Assembly (NCBI RefSeq): GCF_015832195.1
Contig: NC_052021.1
Span: 1,364,001-1,428,000, forward strand
Origin: Motacilla alba alba
Lineage: Eukaryota; Chordata; Aves; Passeriformes; Motacillidae
DNA length: 64,000 bases
Reading direction: 5' to 3'
In this document: in pieces, positions 13,531 to 24,515 of the stretch
Position numbering within the stretch: position 1 is the stretch's first letter
Layout of the letters: each line of letters opens with the position of its first letter
Translations under genes and position numbers: made by a program
The notes under the pieces: generated by a model
Database searches by the model: none
What the model was told of the DNA's origin: nothing
Seen by the model: the letters and a program-made list of their open reading frames with translations, nothing else

Positions 13531-16500
13531 GAACCTGTGCGCTAAGCCTATTTCTTCGGGTTGATTAAAAATCATTTTATGTCAGTAAAATTCACATATC
13601 CTCCCTCCTGACGTACACTTTTTCCAGGTTGTTCCAGACTCCCATGATTGGCCCTCCAGTTTGATTTACCAGACGAGGTTCAGCTTTTTTATCTTCTGCT
13701 GTAAGACTTTGGGTAGGATTTCACAGCTGTGAATGAGAGCTAGACCTATTGAGACACTGCACTTCTGGCAAACACATTTAAAATTAATCAAATAAGGTAC
13801 CCGTGAAAACAAAGCAAATTTTAAATCAAATATAGTATTTGTATCTGTGCCAGGTGAAGGCAATCCCAGTCTTGGCCAGTGATCATCCAGGTAAGGAACC
13901 TGGCCGATTCACCTTTCTGCATCTCATGTACCTGGATTTCATTCCCACAGAAGGCAAATGAAAAATTCCTCACTGGTGAGTGGCTAAATGTACCCCCAGA
14001 TGGCATCAGGGCAGGGATAGACTGTCTGACCAGACACAGGACCTCAGACACAACCCTGTGCCCACCAGTATAGATGTCATCATCTTTTCTAAAATTATTT
14101 CAATTCAGCTAGGCAACAGAAAATTTTATAATCAGATTCTTTAACAAAATGTCACGCTCCTGCAATAATTTTTTATGTTAGCCCTCACTTGAAACAGTTC
14201 AGAAATAAATCTATTTTTAAGAAGGCACATTCCAATATTCTGGTTCTCCATTTGGTTTCAGTTATTATCTGTAAGTAAGCCCAGCAATTGGTAATTTTTC
14301 TATTTTCAGTTGTTTTCACATCTATTTACTTGTAATGGAAGCACTGAGTGAATATATTTCATATTTGTACATTATTATTTAATCAACCTTGTCAGAATGA
14401 TATTGAATCCCTAAGACATCATTTTATATAAACAATAAATAATTTTATCTAAAGAGGTGACTCTTGAAAAACAGCCTGCTCACAATGTACTTTTTCTCAT
14501 TCCCACCAAGAAACCATGCAGTATGAAATTAGCAGTTTGGGAGTTTAAATTGCAAAAATAATCATATCACCATAAGTGTCAGAAACGAAATAGCAATGAC
14601 TGAAATTCCTAAACTTAGCTCTTGAAACTTACACAAATCTCAAGACCTCAAATGCTCCAGATTTTGTTTCAAACTATCTTTTGGAATTTTCACCAGGAAG
14701 ATTTTTCTTGCGTAGGAAATGTAGGCCATTCAGGTGAGAACAACCAAAGCCTAAAAAAGATTACTCCTGAAGATCCCAGGGTTCTCAGACAATTCAGCAA
14801 AAGCCCATGATCACTGTGTTTCTCCACATGCAGCCCATCAGTGACAGAAATCAGCAACAATACAGACCTACAAAAATCAAACTTTCAACCATGAGTGCTA
14901 ATATTGTACACCACAGATTTCTGCACGAGTGCAATGCTGACAGGAGGGGTTTAATTAGTACATCTGTAATAGTGTAAAATAACCTACCTGTAGTACCTTG
15001 ATTGGAAAAAATGGGACATTGAGCTGAAAGACCTCTGGTGAATTGCCTCTAAAGCATAATTAAAGTTGGCTTTATTCTATTTGTTACTGAGTTTTAGATT
15101 TCCTTCATTCAAGGTCTTGCAGTTCAAAATTTACAAAGTATTTGATTTTGAAGAATTTGGAAGGTTTATTACTGTGATCTGCCTCTGAGGCATAATAGGA
15201 ATTAAAGTGGTCATTTACCCAGGACAGTTGCAACCAGCCAATACTATTAACAGATTTAAAGTTTAGGCACAAATGTGACTAACTGAGAGGGAGATTTTCT
15301 GATGAAGGGTTTTTTTCCTAACTGACCACGATCTGATTTAATTTCTAAAGCTTCTGCTGATCTGGAGGTACTAACACAAGGTGCCCCTGCTGATGCTGCC
15401 AATGTCATAATTCCTCTCTATAGTGACAATAGCCTGGTAACAGGTTTTAATCACAACTGTTTAAAACAGACTGCAGATATTGTTTTTATGGGGAAAAAAA
15501 AACAAACTCCAACAAACTGGAAAATAATGATTAAATGAAAAATAAATCAAGCAAAAAGTCATGTAATTTAAGATTTGAAGCATACAAAAGGTGAGTAAAT
15601 CCGGGTCTCCATACCAACATCTGTGCTCAGAATGGTGACAAATATCAAGCAATACAGAATGGGATCCAGAAGCCTATTTTATTTTCACACAGGTGGAAAG
15701 AATATTACTCTTTATGGTGTTGCAGATGCACTATGAAAGCCAAGTCTCTTTAATAAACCTAGCGTGAGGTGGTTTTGGCCCAGAGTAGCATTTTCCTATG
15801 ATATTCAGCATAGTTGGATTTTGAATGCATATCCATTTACCTTCTGTTTTCATAAAAAAATAGGAGATGTGTGGATAAACCAGTTGCAAACAGGAACATT
15901 CTTTTTGTTTAAAAAGACCCAGTAAATCTGGTAAAGATGCAGTAAAGAAAAAGGTTCTAATCCAGTAGCACACACATGCCCAAATTTGCTAAAATTATTT
16001 ATTAAAAATAAGAACGCAACAAAACATTTGGCTGCGTTGAACCTACACCACCATTCAGTGATATAATGTGATAATCTTGTGACACTGAGCCTGTAATTTC
16101 ATTAAAATTTAAGTAGAACTAATAGCATTTTTCCAGAAATGATCTATTACTGAACATTTGAGAGGATTAGAGGCAAAGGCAGATTCTACAGTCTGTCAAC
16201 TTTAAGAGCCACATTTTCAATAGTAAAATGAAAGCTTTGGGATAAAATTGTATGCCTCTTATTGCATATGCATGGATGTTTAGACACCTTAACTAATATT
16301 TAGCTGCATGAGCAGGATTAGCAAACTGTCCACGTCTATCCACACACTTGTGGTGACAGATGTCCTGCTGCCTTCATTTCAAATGTTGCTGTGAGTGAGG
16401 TGAGGCAGCATCTGTGAGCAGAGCCAGACAGAGGCTCCGGGAGCTGCGGCTCAGTTTGCCCCCACGGAACACTCACTCAGAAGCCTCAGCACCCTCAGCG

Positions 16501-17670
16501 CTCCCTTGCCAGCAGCCTCAGATCCTCGAGCAGAAAGGACCAGCACGAGGACACTTTGGTTTACCTAACCAGCAGAAATTTCTTCTTGCTCTTCCAGATA
16601 ATGTTCATAAAAAATACCAATATTAATTGGGATAATTAATTCCATGGAGGCTGCCCAGCAGCCATTATACCTCAACAAATTTTGTCATCGTTGGCAAACA
16701 AACAAGGAAAAGTTCAACATGTCCTACCTAAAGGAATGAAGCCACTTTTGATTCTCTGCTTGAAACTTGTCCCCAGATCCATTCTTAGGCATTCACAGAA
16801 TGTGAAATTTTAGCCATACAGAATTTTCCATAGTAAATTCTTATTTTCATGTATGGTCTGTATGGTTTCAGCTTTGTTAAATGATCTACAAAGCTAACAG
16901 ACAGAACAGGAGGAATACAGAAGAAACAGTCTTCAGTTTGCAGCCTTAGTTTTCCTACTGTTATTAGTTTCTTCAGGAAGAAAACACGAAATTCTGTAGT
17001 CTTGTGTTGCAAGCATTATCTGTTGTAAAACACAATTTATGTTGGAGTCATTATTTCATTTAAATTCTTCAAGGGCGTTGTAAAATTTACTCTTGAATAT
17101 TGGAAGTTACACATGAGCACAGAGTTGCTGTTCTGCCAACATTGCTGTAAATACTTGTTAGCTTAGGCAGAATCTAACCTATTTTTTCTGTTGCAAGCAT
17201 CATAGACTTCTAACAGGAAAAAATGTTCAAACTATTGAATTTGTAAAGCTGACAGAGATTGATTAAATAAAAGGCCACAGAGCAGGTGGTGGAGAAGGGA
17301 TGGAACAAGCATTACAAAACTGACATTGCACTTAAGGTCAACTAAGACAAGAAACCTGAAGGATTGAAGTGCTTGGGGCTCAGTCCCTGTATTTCTGAAG
17401 AATCCACCTGTGCATTTTTGGTACTGGTTGGTTAATCGGTCTGTGTGCTATTGAAGATTTTTCAGTATCTGTCCTTGTTACTTGAAGAAATTAAAACCAT
17501 GAGAAAATATAGGCGATTCTATCCTAGCACCATTATTTTATATAACAGACCTAAACCAGGCTTTTACCTGTTACATGTTCTAATGGCAAGATCTTGCTAC
17601 CTTTAAGCGAAAAAGAAACAAAACTTCTGAGATTCCTTGGGGAGATAAATTCATGTTCAAAGTACACTTA
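13531..17670. other. Intergenic, nothing recognised
   Basis: AT-rich unique-looking sequence. Open frames are all under about 80 codons with no recognisable protein similarity. I see no tRNA, clear transposon terminus or long tandem repeat. Confidence 0.5.
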
Positions 17671-17671
17671 C

Positions 17672-18560
17672 TCCAGCGGCACTCCGCAGGTGTCCCCAAG
17701 CCCTGCTGCCACTGCTCCTGGGCAGGGACCGGCACCTGCAGGAGCGGGAAGCTGCTCTTGGTGCGCTCCTGCTCTGCGGCTGCAGCTTGCGCTGAGAACG
17801 CTGGAGGTCCCTCCAGCACTGCGCAGGAGCCAGAGACTGCTCCAGAGACAGACCCAGCGGGGCTGCTCCAAGAGCGCGGGTGTGCCGGCACAGCTCCCCG
17901 CCGCCTCCGCTTCACTCTGTCTCACTGGAATCGCATCTTTCATCTCGAGTCCTATACGCGAACACAAAGCGGTTGTTGTTTAAAGGAAAAAAATAGTAAG
18001 GCTTTTCTTTGTTCTGCTAGGAAAGAAAGGCTCCTAAATTCAGAACACTGGAGTCAGAGATAGCAAGCTGTGAGCCAGGAGGAGCGCGGAGTCTGTGCGG
18101 GCTGCAGTGGCTCGGGATGTCGCGGCTGTGGCTCCCGCGCGGTCACTGCAGCCCGGCAGGAGCCCCCGGGGCTGGAGCGCCTGGGGCTCGGCTTCCACCC
18201 TCCGGCAAGGGGGGATGGAGAGCACCGCGCTGGAGCGTTCCCGCAGCCCAGGGGCCGTTCCCGTGTCGGCCTTCCCGGGGTTTCCAGGCGGGCATTCCAG
18301 CCGGCCTCGCTCTGCGGCACCGCACGGCCCCCGAGCCCGGAGAGCCCGGGCCGGAGCCGCGTTTGCTCAGCAGCAAAGCCCATCGGACGGACGGACAGAC
18401 AGACAGCCTGCCTTCCTTAACACCTTCCAGCGGCTACATCGGGCTGCGCTGGCAGCGCCGCTTCTCCTCGCTCTGAGCACAGGAACACGCGGTGCTTTCC
18501 GACATCCGTCTGTCCTGCACGTTCCCCGGGCAGGTTACAGGGAAAAGGCCTAACAGGCGA
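17672..18560. promoter_or_regulatory. CpG island with a minus-strand donor at its edge
   Basis: CpG-rich from about 17.68 to 18.55 kb. On the minus strand the island ends in a strong donor match, GGA|GTAAGTG, with the last exon base at 17672. It could therefore hold the first exon of a minus-strand transcript; CTNNA3, expected to the left, is one candidate. Open frames occur on both strands, as expected from GC richness, and none resembles a known protein. A GGAC/AGAC tetranucleotide stretch lies at 18385-18406. Confidence 0.4.
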
Positions 18561-19240
18561 TTTTCATTAGCCTGCTTAATAAACATGACTCATTCAGCAA
18601 TGTTTTCGGTGGTGAAGCAAGTTAAAACAATTATTAAGAATGCTTCTCGATCATACCGAAAAAAAAAGAAAAAATAAAAGAGGATGTGAAGTTGCCAATA
18701 TCACTCCAGCTACTTATAATAATAAAAGCTCTGAGTATAGAAATTAAAAATCAGGAAAAATTAGTATTTTTACCCATCGCAACACAGGTAGAAAGTCAAA
18801 TGAAATTTAATTTCCATTGTACTACTGCTGGCATAATTAACTGTTCCTAGCGTAAAAAAATTATTTGCAGTGAATTAAATTACATATAAAGGGCATATAA
18901 TAGAGACCTTTCGAGATTTTACAATAGAGATTTTACAATAATTGAAATAAACAGTACAACCAGGAAAAACATTAGCGCCACTGAAAGCTAATGCAGCACC
19001 TAAGGGCTGCTGTCTCCTGCAGGAGTTGCTGGCTGCCTCCTCCCTGCCGGGCTCGGGTGCGCAGGTTTGACCCGCAGGAGCGGACACGGCCCGGTGCCTC
19101 AGGCGGAGAGCCCGCCAGCCGCGCCCGGGGATCGCTCCCCCTGCGCTGCGCGGCCGCCATGGCTGCGGGGGCGGGGCCGGGGCGGCGGCGCCCATTGGCT
19201 GCGCGGTCTCGGGGCGGGGCTTGCGGCGGGCGGAACGCCC

Positions 19241-19246
19241 TATAAG
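19241..19246 (+). promoter_or_regulatory. TATA-like element upstream of tRNA-Ser
   Basis: TATAAG starts 35 bp before the mature tRNA 5' end. The internal A and B boxes are sufficient for Pol III; an upstream TATA-like element often positions TFIIIB. Function is inferred from spacing only. Confidence 0.4.
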
Positions 19247-19275
19247 GGCGCAGCCCGGGAGCGTGAGGAGCAGCA

Positions 19276-19357
19276 GCAGCGATGGCCGAGTGGTTAAGGC
19301 GTTGGACTTGAAATCCAATGGGGTCTCCCCGCGCAGGTTCGAACCCTGCTCGCTGCG
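19276..19357 (+). tRNA. tRNA-Ser, anticodon UGA
   Basis: An 82-nt gene that folds as a long-variable-arm type II tRNA. The acceptor strand GCAGCGA (19276-19282) pairs with TCGCTGC (19350-19356), followed by discriminator G. The A box TGGCCGAGTGG is at 19283-19293 and the B box GGTTCGAACCC at 19336-19346. The anticodon stem TTGGA/TCCAA encloses loop CTTGAAA, with TGA at 19309-19311, which reads UCA serine codons. There is no intron; CCA is not encoded, as expected in eukaryotes. A Pol III T5 terminator follows. It matches the vertebrate nuclear tRNA-Ser(UGA) sequence I know, apparently without a change, so it looks functional. I recall a tRNA-Ser-TGA gene at the equivalent place in human 10q21, between CTNNA3 and DNAJC12. 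Confidence 0.98.
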
Positions 19358-19374
19358 GCCCGGAGGGGCTTCGC

Positions 19375-19379
19375 TTTTT
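19375..19379 (+). terminator. Pol III T5 terminator of tRNA-Ser
   Basis: Five consecutive T on the coding strand, 17 nt after the discriminator base, is the standard RNA polymerase III stop signal at a usual trailer length. Confidence 0.85.
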
Positions 19380-19685
19380 CTGTTCCCTGCTGTGTGCACT
19401 TTTACCCCTTTTACCGCTTTTACCGCTCGCGGCTCCTCTCCGCTGGCGGCAGCGCCCACAGCGACCGGCCGGGATCACGGCACAGAGCGGGGCAGGTGCC
19501 GCGCAGCGATCGTCCCCCGCCGCAGCACGCGGCACGGCCGTCTCCAGCCGCCTCTGGAGCACCGCCCGCGAGGGAGCCTGCACAGCCCCTCGGCCAGGCT
19601 CTGCCCGTCCTCGGGCACTGCAGGGGAGAGAAGCACGCCCAGGTGGCAGCTCCTGTGCGGCAGTTCCTGCTCATCGCCTCTCGTC

Positions 19686-19872
19686 CCATTGCTGGGCACC
19701 ACCGAGCAGAGCCCGGCTCCGCCTTCCTGACACCCCCTCTGGATATTTGTACGCATTAAGGACGTCCCCTCTCAGTCATCTCTTTGTGACACTGAATAGG
19801 CCCAGCTCCCTCAGCCTTTCCTCATGACAGATATGAGAGATGCTCCCACCCCCATCATCTTTGTTGCCCTGT
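19686..19872 (-). mobile_element. CR1 LINE fragment, antisense
   Basis: Diverged but recognisable match to the complement of the 3' part of the avian/reptilian CR1 LINE. Diagnostic strings in order on the plus strand are TGCTGGGCACCACCGAGCAG, GGATATTTGTACGCATTAAG, TCCCCTCTCAGTC, CAGCTCCCTCAGCCTTTCC and GAGATGCTCC...ATCATCTTTGTTGCCCT. It is 5'-truncated, lacks any intact reverse transcriptase frame and is inactive. CR1 is the dominant LINE family of birds and supports a sauropsid source. It sits about 330 bp downstream of the tRNA. Confidence 0.85.
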
Positions 19873-20163
19873 GATATTTATCCTACTGCAGCTTGTCAGG
19901 CCGTGCTTACCTGCTGCTCTGCCAGAAGGAACAGTAGTGCCAGAAGTGCCAAAGCTGCAGCAGGTCCCAGGCCAAGGTTCTCGTGTTTCCCCTGCAAGCA
20001 GTGGCAAGAGCCCTTGACGGAGGTGAGAACAGCACCTGGGGTTTGGTGCTCTTTCAACAGCTCAGCTTCCAGGCCCTGCAGACAGGACAGACAGCGTCCA
20101 GCTGCAAAGCTCAGGATTCATGCAATGCCTAACGCACAAACAAGACCCTGATTCACCCAGAGG
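19873..20163. other. Spacer between CR1 fragment and small minus-strand unit
   Basis: Moderately GC-rich unique sequence. A 103-codon plus-strand open frame crosses it but has no recognisable similarity. I see nothing else. Confidence 0.4.
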
Positions 20164-20169
20164 TTTATT
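20164..20169 (-). terminator. AATAAA after the small minus-strand unit
   Basis: TTTATT on the plus strand reads AATAAA on the minus strand, 38 bp downstream of the TAA at 20207-20209. The position fits a short 3' UTR and is one reason to take the small unit seriously. Confidence 0.4.
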
Positions 20170-20206
20170 GTTCTGCCCCCACGTCCTATAGCTGATACAA
20201 AATTAA

Positions 20207-20445
20207 TTACATCTTGTCAGCAGAAGGCTTCTCTGTAAGGAATGGACTTGCTCCATCAAATCTTGCCTCTTCTGAAGGAAGCTCGTCTGATTCCTCCAGG
20301 ACCTCCTGGACCTCAATCCTCTTTTCCTGCCTTTTATGACCTTCTGCACATGCATGATGCACATACACAGTATGGTGTAGATAGGGAAGAAACCGACTGA
20401 AGTTATTATGCAGTTAATTACCAGAAAAACAAAACAAGGCGGCAT
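20207..20445 (-). CDS. Unrecognised small membrane-protein-like unit, split over two frames
   Basis: Not recognised. On the minus strand an ATG at 20445 opens a frame whose start is strongly hydrophobic (PPCFVFLVINCII then GFFPIYTILCMCIM), then HVQKVIKGRKR: a membrane segment followed by a basic stop-transfer-like stretch. From about 20343 to the TAA at 20207 a different frame becomes the more protein-like one: GHKRQEKRIEVQEVLEES, DELPSEEARFDGASPF, LTEKPSADKM, stop. AATAAA (plus strand 20164-20169) follows 38 bp later. So either a small gene with a frame shift, or a terminal exon entered at the acceptor-like TGTGCAG|AAGGTC (first base 20343), or chance. No upstream exon is identified. CCAATCCCAG|G near 20454-20466 is another acceptor-like site. 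Low confidence that it is functional. Confidence 0.3.
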
Positions 20446-20469
20446 TCCCCAGCCGCCTGGGATTGGTTA

Positions 20470-23430
20470 AACTGAGCTCTCACCAGCCAGGTGTGTCCGT
20501 CTCCTCCTCCGCGTGGCCCCAGCGCCAACGAAGGGCTGGAAACTTGGCAGCTCTGCCAGCAGCAGGGGGAGCGTGTGCGCCGGGCTGCAAGCAGCCAGCC
20601 AGCATACACCAACTGATAATACCTGCCCGTCTGACAGTGACACAGCCCAACAACCTACGGAGTGGCCTTATCTTTTGCTGTGTAATTTCATCAGCTTTAC
20701 AACAGCCTCACTGCTTACACTTTCATATCCTGAAATGAGAGATGAGCCTGCTGGGAAAGTAAGATAGCAATGTTCATGCTCAGGAAATTAAAGATACACA
20801 GTATCTCTTTTAATAATCAGGCTACTGGCTTCTCTTATTGAACATATAAACTGCCTTTGTTAAAAATCTCATTTAAAGAGGAAAACAAACAATCAAGAAA
20901 CGACCTTACCTGTCATTCAGCATTACTCAGCCTGAGATTTAAGTCATGAACTGTCTATGTTTATCATCCAAACTAACTCTTACACTGTCACTTAGCAAAT
21001 GTTGGCAAAGCAACTTCTCAAATACTGGCAAAACAAAAAGGTTGAGGATGTTTTAGTTCTTGACAATCTTATATATTCTGCACTTGCACAAGTATAACAG
21101 CAGCAACTAAAGATATAATAATTTTATATAATTCCACAATTCCCCCGTGCTATTCAGTTTCATTGTTAATAACTGGCTAAGTAATTGCTTAATTTCTGTT
21201 TTAAAATGGTTCAAAGGCCTAGGAACACAGGATTGAACAACGTTCCCTATACTCTGTATATATCTTACACCTGCACTCCATCTGCTGTGTCGTAACTTCC
21301 AGATGAAAACTCCTCAGCCTTCACAAGTCCAGGGATGGCTGGGTTTTATCAACAGTTTTGTCTGGCCTCCAGAGGATCTGGGCTCACCTCACAACTCTGT
21401 TTATTTTCATACCAATTCGTTCAGAGCTGTAACACAGCACAGTAAAGCAGAGCCCTCACGTACCCAACACAATCAGGACACTTTACTGCCCACCAAAGCA
21501 ACTCCCAAGGGGAGTTTAAGAAGAAGATAGGAGCTTACCATGTCTTCAGAGGGCTGCCCTCCTCCAATTTCAGAGTCCTAGGCCCTAATCTAATAAGTAG
21601 TGTCTGGGCTTGCTGTTCCCCACTCGCACAGACAACCCTTTACTGCTGTCTCCACTTTGCAAAGAGAGTTAAAGATCTCAGTGGGCCCCTGAAAACCATG
21701 AACCTCTGACTCTGTTGCCTTAATCACACCTTCACAGAGCCGGAGATCCACCACACAACCCCTGCCCCAGTTAAAGTTCCAGCATGTGAATTACATTTGA
21801 TGCTCACCAGTGCAGGGGCCAAAGCACCCCATAACTGCTGCTGAAATGTCAGGTGGGACATTCATTGGATCTTCTCACACTACTAGCAAAAAGCTTCTGA
21901 AAGTACTGCATATTTAAATAAGCAGAGAAGCAGTTTATGCTTGGGGTGTAGACCCTGAATGTTCTAACACTGACTAAGCTGTCAGGTGTTTTCTTTGCGT
22001 TAGAACATGAGGGAGAGCCGGGCTGCCCACTCATTCCAGTTAACTCTTGTTATTGGCCAACAGGTCAGGTCCCACTTGGTTCTGGGGAAGAAAAAGCAGA
22101 ACAGGGTATGCAGGCTCCTCTTGTTCTCCAATCCGTTTGAGTTTGCTCTGCTAGGAATAGATTCATTCAACTCAAGAAATGCAGAAAAATGGACCATTTC
22201 AAGTTTAACAAGTACAGAAATAGGAAAAATAAGTCTGTATTGGTGGCACTGGTGTACTGGAACACCAGTTAGAACCTGCCCTCCTCATGAGGACAAGTAC
22301 AAATTACAGGGCTGATCCTGAGCAGGTTGTTGCAAAACACAACTTTTGCCATGAGCTTTTACTGGGCTAAGAGCCTTCCAAATGTCTGCAGCTATTCATC
22401 CAGAATAAACATCCAAAGGTTCTCTGCCAAAACCAACCACGCAATAATTGGCTAATAATGACATCAGTTTTAATGACACAAACTATTAGCTTGCTGTTCA
22501 AAGGTCTATTGTGTGTTCACTTCTCAAAGGAAACCAGCTCATTAGGTGCTAAATCATCCATCCAACTACCCCCTTTTACCTTCACCGGCAAGTGAAACGG
22601 GCAGAGGAGAATCTGGGCTGCCATCTGATTCAAAGTGCTCCAGCTGGCTGCACTCCCATCTTTTTGTTGGAGGGAAAATTGTTCCCTATTACTTAGTATC
22701 CTTCACATACAGGCAGAGTTTCTTCTGTTACAATTGTTTGACAGACATTATATAAAATGGACCAAAGTCTTTCTTGAGCAAATACCTTTGTATGAAGTAA
22801 AGCAGCAAATGCACCAAAAAACACCAAACCAGTTACATTTAACAAATGTTAGAGAATTATTAAACTCATAATATTTGCAGCTGCAAAATATGCAAGGGAA
22901 AAGCATGTAAAATGAGAGATGACGTGCTGTAGAACTGGCTCTTGGTGCCAGTGCCATCCGCTCTAGGCCAGCGTGGCTGCAGCAGCACAACTGCAGCACT
23001 CAGCTGTTACAAGCTGCAGCAGCAGCAGCAGCACCGAGGCGGCGGCAGCCCCAGGGGAGCGCTGGCTCCAAGGCACAGGGGCCCACGAGCTCAGCGACAT
23101 CCACCCGCTCCTGGCTGGCAGTCAGAGCACTCGGGGCACAGCAGGTGGCAAACAGGCCCCGGGCAGGAGGGGCACAGTAACTCAGGCAGCACAGCACGGC
23201 CCAGCCACTCACAGCCCTCCGGGGAGACAGGCAGCAGATTGTTCCCATGCGGGGACAACACCGCACTCGCCAGGTTACGCTTTCCATTGCACTGCCTGGG
23301 ATCCCGAACTGGACTCCTTCAGCTTTTACTCACTAAGATGACAAATAACAAGAAATTCCAAAGGAATCTCTGTAGTGAGTGGAGGATTTAATTAAAAAGA
23401 TGAAAGAAACCCTTTTTCTGTATCCACGAA
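20470..23430. other. Intergenic spacer downstream of DNAJC12
   Basis: No recognised gene. A GC-rich patch at about 22.93-23.3 kb contains a CAG run (around 23019-23033) and overlapping open frames on both strands without similarity. The remainder is AT-rich and unremarkable. Confidence 0.5.
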
Positions 23431-23432
23431 TT

Positions 23433-24420
23433 TTTATTTGCTGCTGATGGAATTACCTGCCTGCACAACACCACAATGTCAACAACTGACATATTAGCCA
23501 AGTTTGCAAAGAAGAAAACAAACACAAAATAAATAAACAACAATGAATTTGAAAAGTTGCCCAAAGTACCAAACACTTTTCATGTGAGATTTTGTAGACA
23601 TTAGTGCTGACTGGTCTGATGTTTCACTCCTCACTGTACAAAACCCTGGTAAAACCATGTCTAGCACACCTGAGCAGGGAGGGGAATCGCTATGCAGCCA
23701 CGGCACAATGCTGGCACACATACACAGGGGATCAGTTTTCCACCAATACATCTCAAGACAAAAATTCCTATCTGGAGAAGTTCTGAAACTGCCTTCCAAA
23801 ACAAACAGCTGGTGCAAAAAGTCTTCTTGTTAAGGTAGAAGACAAGTGATTTTTAGGAGTGCTTGATCTGTCACAGAGACCTTGGATAACAAGAACCTTC
23901 CTATTTCATCTATAACGTAAGATCACAACTCTCCTACAAGTTTGTAATGAGTACATTATAAATCACTGCAATGAGTACAATGCAATGGAGAAGTGAAGCA
24001 GAGCACAGAGTTAAGAGATAAGCACAGCTCTGTTTCCAGTTCATTGTCATAAAGCTTTTGGAAGATCCTCTCTGAGTAGGACACCCTGGAGGCCAGAGTT
24101 CTACTGAGAGTATGTTTTTTATAACATCACACTATTGAAAGAAATATTAATCACTACACAATATTTGAGAATATAAGAAACAACATACAAGATGTTAGAT
24201 AACTTCACAACATCACTTTATATTAATACTGAAAAGGTTATTGAACAGAAAAGTCTCCATCTGTAACGCTCACAGCATGTGTGATAAATCAGTATTTAGA
24301 CATTGACTAGAACAACACATTACAACAAAGAATACAAAATACAAATAACTTATAACTGCTGTTAAAAAAGCCAAAGGGAACGCTGAACAGATGATCTCAT
24401 GCTCCTGTGTGTTTCTCATT
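23433..24420 (-). other. DNAJC12: Probable DNAJC12 3' UTR
   Basis: Sequence downstream of the DNAJC12 stop codon. The first canonical AATAAA that I see on the minus strand is at 23433-23438 (plus-strand TTTATT). Weaker TATAAA variants lie nearer the stop, near 24115 and 24220. The true end could be at any of these, so the extent is provisional. Confidence 0.35.
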
Positions 24421-24515
24421 TTAGATCTCATAGTTTCTGAATTTCCTCAGAAGGTCTGACGGAGCATCACCTGACCAGCGGAAACGCAAGTGCCAGTAAT
24501 TCCCCTCTGAAAATC
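24421..24515 (-). CDS. DNAJC12: DNAJC12 exon 5 (terminal coding)
   Basis: Entered after CCCCCTCAG. It completes R167, encodes FSEGNYWHLRFRWSGDAP, SDLLRKFRNYEI and stops at TAA (24421-24423). The terminal block is the best-conserved part outside the J domain. Confidence 0.96.

Larger units (their letters stand above)
18990..19680. promoter_or_regulatory. CpG island surrounding the tRNA-Ser gene
   Basis: CpG-dense block with GC boxes (GGGGCGGGGCCGGGGCGG around 19168-19185), an inverted CCAAT box (ATTGG near 19194-19198), a YY1-like GCCGCCATGG near 19154-19163, and TATAAG at 19241-19246 about 35 bp upstream of the tRNA. A CpG island around a single tRNA gene is typical of active vertebrate tRNA loci. 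No protein-coding exon is recognisable; the long open frames here on both strands are what stop-poor GC-rich DNA gives. Confidence 0.6.

Noticed and set aside
18972..19827. Open frames of 169-203 codons on both strands across the tRNA CpG island
   Set aside because: They run through the tRNA gene and into an antisense CR1 fragment and show no family resemblance; GC content explains them.
23604..23786. Segment SLYKTLVKPCL resembling the end of a CR1-type reverse transcriptase
   Set aside because: Only a few residues agree and the neighbouring nucleotide sequence does not match CR1, so it is not listed as an element.
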